DNA of 64,000 nt from Paraburkholderia sp. FT54 (GTDB taxonomy: Bacteria > Pseudomonadota > Gammaproteobacteria > Burkholderiales > Burkholderiaceae): positions 1,426,001 through 1,490,000 of the forward strand of contig NZ_CP134196.1 in the NCBI RefSeq assembly GCF_031585635.1, read 5' to 3'. Positions within the stretch are counted from its first letter, which is position 1; every line of letters begins with the position of its first letter. The position numbers and the translations under genes were made by a program. Below, piece after piece: positions 25,560 to 34,738 of the stretch. The notes under the pieces were generated by a model, which was given only the letters and a program-made list of their open reading frames with translations, was not told where the DNA came from and ran no database searches.

Positions 25560-26624
25560 ATGAGCCGCTTCAGACGGGCTCCCGCCGTGCTGGCCGGCGC
25601 GTCATTGCTTTGCCTGCTGGTCGGCCTGCTCTATCTCGCCTTGCAGATCAGAACGATCTTCTCCGATCAGTTGAAGCAGGAATACGCCGGGCTGGTGCTC
25701 GAAGCGGCGGAGCGAGCGGAAAGTGCTCGCGCGATGGTCGCTGTGTGGCAGCAACGCTCCGCCGACAGTCAAACGCAAATGCAGGGTTACCGCCACGCAC
25801 GCGTCGAACTCGCCGATCGTCTGAAGTCGCTCGCGGCATTGGTCAATGCCAGTCCGTCCGCTGCGCCTCAGGTGCCCGCGTCGGCGTTGACACCCGACGC
25901 GAGCCTGAACGGAGCCGATGCATTGCTTGCCACGGTCCCGCCGTATTGGCGCGCCCAGCGCGATGCCGATGGTGCCGACGTGCGCCTGCGGGTTGCCCAT
26001 GTCGCGAACGTCCTGATCGCGCTTGCCGCGCTGCTGTTCTGCATGTTGCTCACCGCGCTCGGCATGTACGCGAAACGTAATCGTCAACTCGCGGGCGAGT
26101 CGCACGAGTTCGAGTACGCGGCGTTGCACGATCCGATGACCGGCTTGCCGAACCGGCGCAAGCTGTTCGCCGCGCTGGACGAGGCGGCAGCGAATCTGCA
26201 AGCCACTTCGGCGCCTCGCAAGATCGCTGTGCTGTATGTGGATCTGGACGGCTTCAAGCAGGTCAACGACACGCTCGGTCACCGCGTCGGCGACGAATTC
26301 CTGATTGCGGTGTCGCACTCGTTTCGCGAGTCGGTGCGCAAAGGGGATGTTGTCGCGCGCATTGGCGGCGACGAATTCGCGGTGCTGATTCGAGAATATT
26401 CGACTGGGGACAAATTGGCCGAGATCGCTCAGCGGCTCATCGCGTGCGTTGTCGAGACCGACGAGCAGATGGGTATCGGCATGGTGCGCGCGAGCATCGG
26501 CATTGCGAGCTATCCCGATCTCGTCAGCGATTACCAGCGCCTCGTGGCCGCGGCGGACGACGCGATGTATCGCGTCAAGCGCGGCGGCAAGAACGGTTAC
26601 GCGTTTACGTCTCAGGCTGACTGA
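25560..26624 (+). CDS. Membrane diguanylate cyclase (GGDEF)
   Basis: Makes c-di-GMP from GTP. Two transmembrane helices (about residues 8-30 and 143-167) flank a periplasmic sensor region of about 110 residues, followed by a GGDEF domain opening with ALHDPMTGLPNRRKLF. The active site is intact (GGDEF, 269-273) and the inhibitory I-site RKGD (260-263) lies five residues before it. There is no EAL domain. I chose the ATG at 25560; an in-frame ATG at 25479 would add 27 basic residues and overlap the upstream gene. Confidence 0.9.
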   Translation: MSRFRRAPAVLAGASLLCLLVGLLYLALQIRTIFSDQLKQEYAGLVLEAAERAESARAMVAVWQQRSADSQTQMQGYRHARVELADRLKSLAALVNASPSAAPQVPASALTPDASLNGADALLATVPPYWRAQRDADGADVRLRVAHVANVLIALAALLFCMLLTALGMYAKRNRQLAGESHEFEYAALHDPMTGLPNRRKLFAALDEAAANLQATSAPRKIAVLYVDLDGFKQVNDTLGHRVGDEFLIAVSHSFRESVRKGDVVARIGGDEFAVLIREYSTGDKLAEIAQRLIACVVETDEQMGIGMVRASIGIASYPDLVSDYQRLVAAADDAMYRVKRGGKNGYAFTSQAD

Positions 26625-26848
26625 GCGGTGCGCTCAGGCGTTTGCGTCTCTGCTGTCGCTTGCATCGCTTGCGTTTGCGTTTTCAGCATCACTTCCCGGT
26701 CTGGCCGTTCATGGATGACTGCTCGACGCAGGTCATCGCTCATCGTCTTCCACGCGCGAATTTCGTCGCGCGTGCGCAGACAGCCAAGGCAGACACCTGT
26801 TTTGCCGTCGAGTTTGCAAATGTCGATGCAGGGTGACTGGATTGTCAT
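26612..26848 (-). CDS. DUF1289 small cysteine-rich protein
   Basis: A 78-residue protein with the DUF1289 pattern: SPCIDICKLDGKTGVCLGCL followed by TRDEIRAWKTMSDDLRRAV. Four cysteines suggest a metal or iron-sulfur site. Function is not established for the family. Its end overlaps the end of the diguanylate cyclase gene by 13 bases (convergent). Confidence 0.85.
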   Translation of the reverse strand: MTIQSPCIDICKLDGKTGVCLGCLRTRDEIRAWKTMSDDLRRAVIHERPDREVMLKTQTQAMQATAETQTPERTAQSA

Positions 26849-27077
26849 GTTCAGATCAGCGCTTGCGTGGGCTTGAGTTCGACGGTGATTGGCGAGAGTC
26901 GGTTGAAAAATGCTGCGGCGTTGTAGGTGAGAAGCACGCGTCGCGGGGCGAAGCTCGTGCACCGTCGCGCACGCTGAACTTTGTTTCGTGTTACAAAATC
27001 AAGGCTCGCCGGCGCGTGCCGATTTATGCAACGACACAGCCGCAGTCATTCCGGGTTCATCCACAGCGGAAAGATCC

Positions 27078-27932
27078 ATGTCCAGAGATTCGTTGATGCG
27101 CGCCGCACGGCGCTTGAGCCAGCCTGAGTGGATCGTCGCCGTCGTGGCCGCGGCGCTGACCGCCTGTGCGCCGATGCCGCCGGCCACCAGCCAGGCCGCA
27201 GGTCAGCCCGCTGTTATTCAGCCCGCTGTTCAGCCCACCAGCCGGGCCGACGCGCAAGCCACCGCACGCCCGGCCGACGGCCCGCTGCCAGTGCCGCCGA
27301 ACCTCGTCGCGTTGGCGCAGCCGGCCGGCCAGAAGCGGCTGACGAGCGCCGCGTCCAACCAGTCGTACTGGCCGCTCTCACAGTATTTCGAAACCCAGCG
27401 CAACGAAGCCTACTGCTCCGTCGCGACCTCGGTCATGGCGCTCAACGCATTGGGCATCCGCCGGCCGCAGTCGTCCCAGTACCCCGACTTCCCGTTTTTT
27501 TCGCAGGAAGATTTCTTTCATGGCATCGATCCACAGGTGGCCAACGCCGCGCGGGTCTCGCAAGAGGGCATGACGCTCGATCAGCTCAGCAGCGCACTGA
27601 ATGCCTTTCCGGTCGATGTCAGGAAATACCACGCGGCGGACCTGTCGCTCGGCCAGTTTCGCGATCTCGTGCGCGCGACCACGGGCCACGACGATCGCTT
27701 CGTGCTGTTGAATTTCAGGCGGGTGGAAATCGGCGAGACGGGAGGCGGACACTGGTCGCCGCTCGCCGCCTACGACTCGGCGAGCGACAGCGCGTTGCTG
27801 CTCGACGTGGCGCGCTACAAATATCCGGCCGTGTGGGTGCCGGTCGCGCAGTTGTACGCGGGTGCGCTGGCGGTGGATAGCGTGAGCGGAATTTCACGCG
27901 GCATCGTGATCATCGGCAAGCGGCCGAACTGA
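27078..27932 (+). CDS. Phytochelatin-synthase-like peptidase, exported lipoprotein
   Basis: A 284-residue protein of the bacterial half-length phytochelatin synthase family. The papain-like triad is complete: Cys113 in NEAYCSVATSVMAL, His225 in GGGHWSPLAAYD and Asp243 in LLDVARYKYPAVWVP, with the His-Asp spacing of the plant enzyme. Bacterial members mostly cleave glutathione to gamma-Glu-Cys and glycine rather than polymerise it. The N-terminus (VVAAALTACAP) looks like a lipoprotein signal, so it would act outside the cytoplasm. A GST gene follows on the other strand. Direct role in metal tolerance is not shown by context. Confidence 0.85.
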   Translation: MSRDSLMRAARRLSQPEWIVAVVAAALTACAPMPPATSQAAGQPAVIQPAVQPTSRADAQATARPADGPLPVPPNLVALAQPAGQKRLTSAASNQSYWPLSQYFETQRNEAYCSVATSVMALNALGIRRPQSSQYPDFPFFSQEDFFHGIDPQVANAARVSQEGMTLDQLSSALNAFPVDVRKYHAADLSLGQFRDLVRATTGHDDRFVLLNFRRVEIGETGGGHWSPLAAYDSASDSALLLDVARYKYPAVWVPVAQLYAGALAVDSVSGISRGIVIIGKRPN

Positions 27933-28039
27933 CGCCTGCATGGCGAGGCGGCCGCGACACGCAATCGCACGACGAGAGGCGGCATACGCGAGTGCGGCTG
28001 CAGCGAACGGGCGCCTGCACGAACTTGATCGAACGCGCG

Positions 28040-28702
28040 TCAATCGTCCGGGTTACGCCATTCGGTCAGTCCTTCGCGCGCATTCAATTCGATGAATGAC
28101 GGCCGCGCACGTAGCTTTTGAATATAGCGGGCAAGATTCGGCCAGCCGAGCGCGGAGCGCGGCATGTTGCGGGTCCAGCGCATCAACATGACGGCCAGGA
28201 AGTCGGCGGTGCTGAGCCTGTCGCCGATCAGATAGTCATGGCTTTCGCCGAGATGGGCATCGAGCTTGTCCCACGCTCCTTCGAGCCGACGGCACGCGAG
28301 CGCGCGAACCGCTTCGGCGCCGGCAGGGTCGCCGTCGGAGTCCGCATAGAACCAGTCGCGCATGGCGGGCAGAATCGTGTTGGCGAGATAGACCATCATT
28401 TCGAACCACGCGGCGCGATCGACGGAGTTCGGCTCGGGGGCGAGCGCGGCATCGGGATGCCGCTCGGCCAGCAGCATCAGCAGCGCGGCCGATTCGTGGC
28501 GCGCCGCGCCGTCGACCATCAGCGTGGGGACGCGTCCCGAAGGATTGAGCCGCAGATACGCCGGGTCGTGCTGCCGCCCCGCGTCGATGTCGATCAATCG
28601 GGCGTCGAACGCGACGCCCAGTTCTATCAGCATCCAGTGCACGGCCATGCTCGCCGCGCCGGGTGAATAGTAAAGCACGTAAGGGGTGGAATCGCTGTGC
28701 AT
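28040..28702 (-). CDS. Glutathione S-transferase
   Basis: A 220-residue GST: YVLYYSPGAASMAVHWMLIE at the start (beta-class-like, S/C-type site), NPSGRVPTLMVDG with the cis-proline, HESAALLMLLAERHP for glutathione binding, and DRLSTADFLAVML in the helical domain. Not closely similar to the GST at 16752. Convergent with the phytochelatin-synthase-like gene. Confidence 0.9.
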   Translation of the reverse strand: MHSDSTPYVLYYSPGAASMAVHWMLIELGVAFDARLIDIDAGRQHDPAYLRLNPSGRVPTLMVDGAARHESAALLMLLAERHPDAALAPEPNSVDRAAWFEMMVYLANTILPAMRDWFYADSDGDPAGAEAVRALACRRLEGAWDKLDAHLGESHDYLIGDRLSTADFLAVMLMRWTRNMPRSALGWPNLARYIQKLRARPSFIELNAREGLTEWRNPDD

Positions 28703-28812
28703 AGGGTTGATGTCCAGTTTCGATCCGGCGGACAGTCTACCGCCGTTTCCGGTGCATGCCCATGCGCAAACGCGAAGGGAGCGCGGCGAGGGCGATGGTC
28801 AGAGCGCGCCGT

Positions 28813-29214
28813 CTATCCCCACGCCGCATTCTGCAAAACGATCCGATACCCGTCCGGATCTTCGAACGTTTTGCCCTGACGGTCCCAGTAAGGATTCTCC
28901 GATTCGCACGCCGTCACGCCGAGCGCTTCGAGCCGTTCGACGGCCGCACTCCATGCATCGCGTTCGGGAAGATAAAGCACGAGAAGGTGCTCGGTGGTCG
29001 GCGCCCGGTCGACAGTCACGCCGTGTTGGTGGGTGAACTCGATGTGCCACGGGCAGTCCCGCCGCCCGACGATCACGCCGTCGAAGCCGTCGTGATTCTC
29101 GAAGCGTGCCAGGACTTCGAAACCCAATCCCCGAGTATAGAAATCGGCGACCTTGTGCAGATCGTTAGTAGGACGGGCGACTCGGAGAACGGGCGGCTGC
29201 ATCGGCAACTCCAC
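28813..29214 (-). CDS. VOC/glyoxalase-fold protein
   Basis: A 133-residue protein with the paired beta-alpha-beta-beta-beta layout of the vicinal oxygen chelate family: VLRVARPTNDLHKVADFYTR at the start, WHIEFTH in the middle and TFEDPDGYRIVLQ at the end. Metal-ligand candidates are His in WHIEF and Glu/Asp near the end. Substrate unknown; family members include glyoxalases and resistance proteins. An alternative start is the ATG at 29202. Confidence 0.83.
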   Translation of the reverse strand: MELPMQPPVLRVARPTNDLHKVADFYTRGLGFEVLARFENHDGFDGVIVGRRDCPWHIEFTHQHGVTVDRAPTTEHLLVLYLPERDAWSAAVERLEALGVTACESENPYWDRQGKTFEDPDGYRIVLQNAAWG

Positions 29215-29327
29215 GACACGTTGAGATGCCGCATAGCATAGCGCGCCGCGGCAACGTGCCCGTCATGAAACGTTTTCTCATTCGTGTGCGGATTTGACTT
29301 TCGATCCCAGCCGCTGACGCGGCGCAT

Positions 29328-29360
29328 AAAAAAGGGCTGCCACCGAAGCGGCAACCCCTT
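29328..29360 (-). terminator. Intrinsic terminator of the symporter operon
   Basis: On the minus strand AAGGGGTTGCCGC, loop TTCG, GTGGCAGCCC, then six T bases. It lies 31 bases after the stop of the symporter gene and has the classic stem plus T-run form. Confidence 0.75.
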
Positions 29361-29390
29361 CATCCACTTCCCAAAAGAAGAAAGCCCGAG

Positions 29391-30863
29391 TTAATTCACC
29401 GACGCTTGCGTCTGCTCGACCGGCCGCGGCTGCGTCACCGCGCTCACCGCCGCGAAGACGATGATATTCACCGCCAGCGCGAGGAAGCCGATATTGATGT
29501 CCTTCAGCGCATCGGGCAGGAACGGCATCAGCTGACCGATGCTCAGGTGCATGGTGGTCGTCACCGCCACCACCGCCACGCCGGCCAGAATCCCGCAAAA
29601 TGCGCCTTGTTTGGTCGCGCGGTTATTCGGACGCAGGCTGCAGATCACGGCCGGGAAAAGCTGGGTCACGAAGCTGTAACCCATCAGCAGCAACGCCACG
29701 ATGGTTTCACCGCCTTGCAGCGTGAAGCCGACCGCGACCAGCGCCACCACCGGCACGAGAATACGCGCGAGCTTCGCCACCGTGGCGTCCGACGCGTTGC
29801 GGCTCACCATGCCGCGATACACGTCGTTGGCGAGCAGCGTCGACGCGGAGGTCAGGATCATCGAGCCCGGCACCAGCGCGGTCAGGATGCCGGCCGCACC
29901 GATCACGCCGACGAACCATGGGTCGAAGGTCTGCAACGACAGGCGGAACAGCGACAGATCGATATCGCCGCCCTTCAGACCCGGCACCTTCAGCGTCGCC
30001 GCGAAGCCCACGAAGAACACGAACAGCAGAATCAGCTGGTACAGCGGCAGCACCATCGCATTGCGGCGGAAAATGCGTTCGTCCTTCGCGGTGAAAATCG
30101 AACCGAAGGTGTGCGGCCACATGAAGAAGCCCAACGCCGTCAGCAGCACGGTCGACTGGAACCACGTCACGCTCGAGCCCTTGGCCGGGAAAGTCAGGAA
30201 GCCGGGGCGCGCGGCGTCGATCGCGCGGAACATGTCGCTGAAGCCGTTGTAGTAGTGCAGCGGCAGATAGATGCCGAGGAACAGCACGATCGCGAGAATC
30301 AGCAGATCCTTGACCACCGAATTCCACGCCGAGCCGCGCACGCCGGAGACGATCACATAGGCAGTCACGACACAGGCGCCGATCCACACGGCCGCCGTCG
30401 ATGAAATCGCGCCGTACGAGGCCGTCGCCACGATGATGCCCAGCCCCTTTAGTTGCAGCACGAGGTAGGGAATCAGCGCGGCCACGCCGACCAGCGCGAC
30501 GAGCGTGCCGAGCGCCGGGCTGTCGTATTTGCGCGTGAAGAAGTGCGGCTGCGAGACGAGGCGGTGATTCTTTGCATAACGCCAGATCGGCGGCAGCATC
30601 CAGTACGAAAGGATGTACGCGAGCGTGCCGTACGCCAGGATGTAGTAGACCGGCGCGCCCTTGCCATAAGCAAAGCCGCTGCCGCCGAGGAAGGTGAAGG
30701 TCGTGTAGATTTCACCTGCCATCAGCAGGAACACGAAGGCGGTGCCGAAGCTGCGTCCGCCCACGGTCCATTGCTCGAGACTCATGTCGTGGCCGCGCTT
30801 GGCGCGCACGCCCAGGTAAAGCGCAAACAGCGTAATCGCAGCAATGATGATGAGTGCGCTCAT
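29391..30863 (-). CDS. Sodium:solute symporter, MctP-like monocarboxylate permease
   Basis: A 490-residue inner-membrane protein with about 13 hydrophobic helices of the SSS family (VGGRSFGTAFVFLLMAGEIY; GVRGSAWNSVVKDLLIL; ALVPGSMILTSASTLLANDV). Pairing with a DUF3311 protein is typical of MctP-like permeases, which import lactate, pyruvate, acetate or related acids; the substrate here is inferred. Its start overlaps the DUF3311 stop by four bases (30860-30863). A strong terminator follows. Confidence 0.87.
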   Translation of the reverse strand: MSALIIIAAITLFALYLGVRAKRGHDMSLEQWTVGGRSFGTAFVFLLMAGEIYTTFTFLGGSGFAYGKGAPVYYILAYGTLAYILSYWMLPPIWRYAKNHRLVSQPHFFTRKYDSPALGTLVALVGVAALIPYLVLQLKGLGIIVATASYGAISSTAAVWIGACVVTAYVIVSGVRGSAWNSVVKDLLILAIVLFLGIYLPLHYYNGFSDMFRAIDAARPGFLTFPAKGSSVTWFQSTVLLTALGFFMWPHTFGSIFTAKDERIFRRNAMVLPLYQLILLFVFFVGFAATLKVPGLKGGDIDLSLFRLSLQTFDPWFVGVIGAAGILTALVPGSMILTSASTLLANDVYRGMVSRNASDATVAKLARILVPVVALVAVGFTLQGGETIVALLLMGYSFVTQLFPAVICSLRPNNRATKQGAFCGILAGVAVVAVTTTMHLSIGQLMPFLPDALKDINIGFLALAVNIIVFAAVSAVTQPRPVEQTQASVN

Positions 30864-31075
30864 GAACTAGCCTCCTCGCCATCGGCGGCGAGCTGACGGT
30901 TGGACGGATCCAGACGGTAGACGATCGCCATGATGATCGAACTGAGCACCACCCACATGACGATCCAGGCCAGCACGAACGGCATGCCGAGCATCAGCGG
31001 CTCGACACGATTCACAAACGGAACACCGAGCAGAATGCCGATGAACGGCAGCGCGGCAAGTACACGAAGCAACAT
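30860..31075 (-). CDS. DUF3311 small membrane subunit of the symporter
   Basis: A 71-residue protein with two transmembrane helices (LAALPFIGILLGVPFVN and LGMPFVLAWIVMWVVLSSII), typical of DUF3311, the small partner of SSS permeases. The start ATG at 31075 follows GAGGAG. It overlaps the symporter gene by ATGA, which implies coupled translation and probably a 1:1 complex. Confidence 0.85.
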   Translation of the reverse strand: MLLRVLAALPFIGILLGVPFVNRVEPLMLGMPFVLAWIVMWVVLSSIIMAIVYRLDPSNRQLAADGEEASS

Positions 31076-31437
31076 GGGGGCAGCTCCTCGAACCGGTAAG
31101 TACGTCTCGTTGAAAGTGCGGCTTCGCTGGGGACTGTATGCCGGATACTTTGGTCCCGTAAAGCAGGTCAAAAAAGTGTAGGCTTTCTGAAAGTTGCGGG
31201 CGCATCATGTACGGGGTCGGTTGCTGCGCTGCAAGGCGGTGCGCGCAGCGTGGCGCGCCGCGGGCGTGCCCTGTGGCGCCAGCTTTTTTACGGCTTGGGT
31301 TGGCGCGCCGCGATATCATCTCGCCACGCAATGCGGGCATCATCTGGATCGCCGGAGAGAGTCCGGTTTCATCAACATGGCGCGCATGCCGGGTGTGCAG
31401 TGGAGTGACCCGAACCGCCGCTCGACACGGAACGCAT

Positions 31438-32115
31438 ATGGTCGAAAGTCTGATCTCGGACATTCTGTTTGGCTTTACCGGGCTGATCAGCATCATCAAC
31501 CCGATCGGCATTGCGTTCGTCTTCCTGGACCGGACCGCTTCATTGACCACGGAAGAGCGCACCGCGCTGGCCCGCAAAATCGCCATCAATGTGATGTGCG
31601 TGCTGCTGGTGGCGTTTTTCATCGGTACGCCGATCCTGCATTTCTTCGGCATCTCCATAGAGGCGTTGCGTATCGGCGGCGGGCTCGCCGTCGCCGTGGG
31701 CGGCTGGCAGATGCTCAACGCGCCCGACACGCAGCCGGCCGAGCAGCCGGCGGTCAAGCGGGTGGATGCGGACAATGCGATGTCGAAGGCGTTTTTTCCG
31801 TTCACCATTCCGCTGACCACCGGGCCGGGCTCGATTGCCACCGCCGTCGCGCTGACGGCGAACCGCACGCATAAGCTTTCCGAGTTTGTGATTTCGAGCA
31901 TCGCGTCGGTGGTGATCTCGCTGGCGGTGGCTGTCACGGTTTACCTGGTCTACAGCCGCGCGGTGATTTTCGCCAGGTACCTCGGCGTGGAAGGCACCAA
32001 GGTCGCTATGCGTGTATCTTCCTTTCTGCTGCTGTGCATCGGCGTGCAGATCATGTTGACCGGCTTCTCCGAATTCCTGATTCCGATCGCCACGATGCAG
32101 CCGGTAGTCAAATAA
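31438..32115 (+). CDS. MarC-family inner-membrane protein
   Basis: A 225-residue protein with six hydrophobic helices and the MarC/UPF0056 pattern: ISIINPIGIAFVFLDRTASL near the start and FFPFTIPLTTGPGSIATAVAL in the centre, which forms the paired N-P-type repeats of the family. Once linked to multiple antibiotic resistance, but that role was later refuted and the substrate is unknown. The amidotransferase gene follows after 22 bases, probably co-transcribed. Confidence 0.88.
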   Translation: MVESLISDILFGFTGLISIINPIGIAFVFLDRTASLTTEERTALARKIAINVMCVLLVAFFIGTPILHFFGISIEALRIGGGLAVAVGGWQMLNAPDTQPAEQPAVKRVDADNAMSKAFFPFTIPLTTGPGSIATAVALTANRTHKLSEFVISSIASVVISLAVAVTVYLVYSRAVIFARYLGVEGTKVAMRVSSFLLLCIGVQIMLTGFSEFLIPIATMQPVVK

Positions 32116-32137
32116 CCGCGCGACAGGAGAGAACCTC

Positions 32138-32971
32138 ATGTGCCGTTGGCTCGCTTATACAGGCAACCCGATTCAACTCGAAACGGTGCTGTTCAATGCC
32201 AGACACTCGTTGATCGACCAGAGTCTGCATTCGCGGCTCGGCCAGACCACCACCAACGGCGACGGCTTCGGCATCGGCTGGTACGGCCATCCGACCGACA
32301 TCCCGTTTCGCTACCGCTGCATCCAGCCGGCGTGGAGCGACCGCAATCTGCGTGAAGCCGCCCGCGCGATCCGCGCGCCGCTGTTCGTCGCGCACATCCG
32401 CGCGGCAACGGATACGCCGTCGCAGGAAACCAACTGTCATCCGTTCCGTTATGGCCGCTGGCTCTTCGCGCATAACGGCCTGATACGCAACTATCCGTCC
32501 GTGCGCCGCGATCTGATGGTGGCCATCGACCCCGAGCTGTTCCCGTCCATCGAAGGCTCGACCGACTCCGAGGTGATGTTTTTCCTCGCGCTCACCTTCG
32601 GCCTGGAGCTGGCGCCGGTCACCGCGCTCGAGCGGATGGTGGCCTTTGTCGAGGAAACCGCCCACAAGCATGGCGTGGATGAACCGCTGAACATGACCGT
32701 GTGCGCGACCGACGGCGAGCAGATCGTCGCGGTGCGCTATTCGAGCGAAGGGCAGTCGCGCTCGCTCTTTCACAGCAGCTCGTTTCGTCAGCTGCACGCG
32801 TTGTATCCCGACGATCCACGTATCGAGGCGGCCGGCGAGAATGCGTTTCTGGTGCTGTCCGAGCCGCTCGCGGATTTGCCGGGCTGGTGGCAAGAGATTC
32901 CCGAGAGCACGGCGGTGGTGGCGCGCGGCGGTGCAATCGAACAGTATCCGTTCAAGCCACAGTCGGCGTGA
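32138..32971 (+). CDS. Class II glutamine amidotransferase (YafJ-like)
   Basis: A 277-residue Ntn-hydrolase. It begins MCRWLAYTGNP with the nucleophile Cys2, and carries the glutamine-site features NGDGFGIGWYG, HIRAATDTPSQETNCHPF and FAHNGLI. These stand-alone YafJ-type enzymes have no synthase domain; the acceptor is unknown. It converges on the CobT-like gene with 9 bases between stops, so close linkage may be meaningful but no shared operon exists. Confidence 0.88.
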   Translation: MCRWLAYTGNPIQLETVLFNARHSLIDQSLHSRLGQTTTNGDGFGIGWYGHPTDIPFRYRCIQPAWSDRNLREAARAIRAPLFVAHIRAATDTPSQETNCHPFRYGRWLFAHNGLIRNYPSVRRDLMVAIDPELFPSIEGSTDSEVMFFLALTFGLELAPVTALERMVAFVEETAHKHGVDEPLNMTVCATDGEQIVAVRYSSEGQSRSLFHSSSFRQLHALYPDDPRIEAAGENAFLVLSEPLADLPGWWQEIPESTAVVARGGAIEQYPFKPQSA

Positions 32972-32980
32972 GTGCCGGCT

Positions 32981-34738
32981 TCAACGCGTGAGCAGCATCG
33001 AACTCAACACGGAGAACACCGTCGACGGCAGTTCGGCGAGTCGGCTGACCACCACGTTGTGCGGATAGAAGTCCTCCACGGCGTCGGTCAGCACGCCGAT
33101 CCCCACCAGCTCGATGCCGCGTTTGCCGATGGCCGCGACGCGCTCGCGCAGATCGCGGCGTAAAACCTGCGGATCGCCGTCGCCGGTCGATGGATAGCCG
33201 TCGGAGAACATCATCAGGATGCGCCGTTCGGCCTGATGGTCGGCAAGGCGCGTGGCGGCCCAGGCGAGTGCCTCGCCGTCCGGATTTTCGTGACCGCAGT
33301 CGATCGCGGCGATCCCGCTCAGGTCCGTCGCACCAAAGCGCTTGTAGACCTTCAGATCGAGCCGTTCGACGAAGCGGTTATAGCGCCGCAGATCCGCGCC
33401 GGCGGCGAGTTGCCGCTCGTAGAGCTGCTTCATGGACGCCGATTCGACCGAACAATAACCGAGCACTTCGCAATCGAACGACAGCTGCGTCAGCGCATCG
33501 CACAAGGCGGCCGCGCATTGCCGTGCGAGTTCGATCTTGCGGCCGGCCATCGAGCCGCTGCGGTCGATCAGCAGCGTCACGGCCACATCGCGTCCCTTGG
33601 CGGGCCGCTGCGTGCGAAACGGCGTGCGATAGCCGGGCGAGGTCGCGAGCTTCGCCAGCGCGGTGCGATCGATCTCGCCGCGCTCCTGCTCGCGACGCCA
33701 GCGGGTGCGCTCGTCGGCGCTCAGCGCGCGTTCGAGCTTTTCCTTCAGCGGCGCGGTGTCCGCGCGAGCCTGGGCCCGCAGTTCCCGCCAGGCAACGCTA
33801 TCGCCCTGGCCTGTGAGATCGCGGATGTCGTCGAATTCGGTGGCGAGCGGAATCGACAGCGCCGCTTTCAATGTTTCCGTATTTGCATGGCCAGCTTCGC
33901 TTTCGGCGGAATGCGCGGACGGCTGCTGCGCGTCCGCCAGCGATCGACCCATGCCGACCGCGTCATCCGCCTGCGCGCCACCGCTTCGATCGGACGGCGG
34001 CGAATTCGCGCTGTCCTGATCGGGCAAGACGCTGTCATCGTCGTCGAGCGGCGCGGACGATGCCGCGGCCGTGTCCGTATCGATGTCCTCGAGCGGATCC
34101 GCGGTGAACGCCATGCTGTTCGCCTCGCCAGCCGATAGCGCCCGCACGCGCGCCACGAGCGCTTGCGCCGCCGCGATGCTCTGCGCGGTCGAGCGGCTCG
34201 CGCGCGCTTCGTGCAGCACATCCTGCGCGGCATGCAAGGCGGCGAGCAGCGAATGGCTCGCTTCGGTCCGGGTGGGCGGTTCATCCCACAGCGAGCGTTC
34301 GACCAGCCAGACCAGCCGGTCGCGCCAGTGCAGCTTCGGCCAGCGCTGCCGCACACGCTCGGCCGCATGCAGGCGCAGCTTGCCGATGAACCAGCGCGCG
34401 CCCGGATATTCGTCGAGCAATTGGCCGCACACGCGGCGGTCTTCGATCACTTGCGCGAGATTCGCGGCGACGCCCGAGGGCAGCGCGTCGAGTTGCGCGA
34501 GCGACGCATGCTTGGCGCGCGCGACCAGCAGATCCAGATAGCCGATCAGCACATCGCGCTCGACCTCGCCGTTCAACTCATAGTCGGGAATCACGATGCG
34601 GCCGGGCTCGACGCGCGGGCCGTCCGGACTGAACGCGACCGTCACGCCGTATTGCCCGGTCAGCACGCGGGCGACCTTGCTGAGCGTGGATTCGAAGGCG
34701 AAGCCGCGGGTGTCGCGCGTTGCGTGCATCGCGCTCAC
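32981..34738 (-). CDS. CobT-like VWA-domain protein
   Basis: A 585-residue protein. The N-terminal 200 residues are helical, the middle (210-290) is acidic and low-complexity, and the C-terminal part is a von Willebrand A domain with an intact metal site (Asp392, Ser394, Ser396 in LLIDRSGSMAGR). This layout matches CobT of aerobic cobaltochelatase, which works with AAA+ CobS to drive metal insertion by CobN. No cobN or other B12 genes are nearby, so this is either a divergent MoxR/VWA-type remodelling pair or a chelatase helper acting in trans. Overlaps the ATPase gene by four bases. Confidence 0.82.
   Translation of the reverse strand: MSAMHATRDTRGFAFESTLSKVARVLTGQYGVTVAFSPDGPRVEPGRIVIPDYELNGEVERDVLIGYLDLLVARAKHASLAQLDALPSGVAANLAQVIEDRRVCGQLLDEYPGARWFIGKLRLHAAERVRQRWPKLHWRDRLVWLVERSLWDEPPTRTEASHSLLAALHAAQDVLHEARASRSTAQSIAAAQALVARVRALSAGEANSMAFTADPLEDIDTDTAAASSAPLDDDDSVLPDQDSANSPPSDRSGGAQADDAVGMGRSLADAQQPSAHSAESEAGHANTETLKAALSIPLATEFDDIRDLTGQGDSVAWRELRAQARADTAPLKEKLERALSADERTRWRREQERGEIDRTALAKLATSPGYRTPFRTQRPAKGRDVAVTLLIDRSGSMAGRKIELARQCAAALCDALTQLSFDCEVLGYCSVESASMKQLYERQLAAGADLRRYNRFVERLDLKVYKRFGATDLSGIAAIDCGHENPDGEALAWAATRLADHQAERRILMMFSDGYPSTGDGDPQVLRRDLRERVAAIGKRGIELVGIGVLTDAVEDFYPHNVVVSRLAELPSTVFSVLSSMLLTR

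Noticed and set aside
27205..27245. Direct repeat in the phytochelatin-synthase-like gene
   Set aside because: Encodes a short Gln-Pro-Ala linker after the signal peptide; no sign of a mobile or regulatory repeat.
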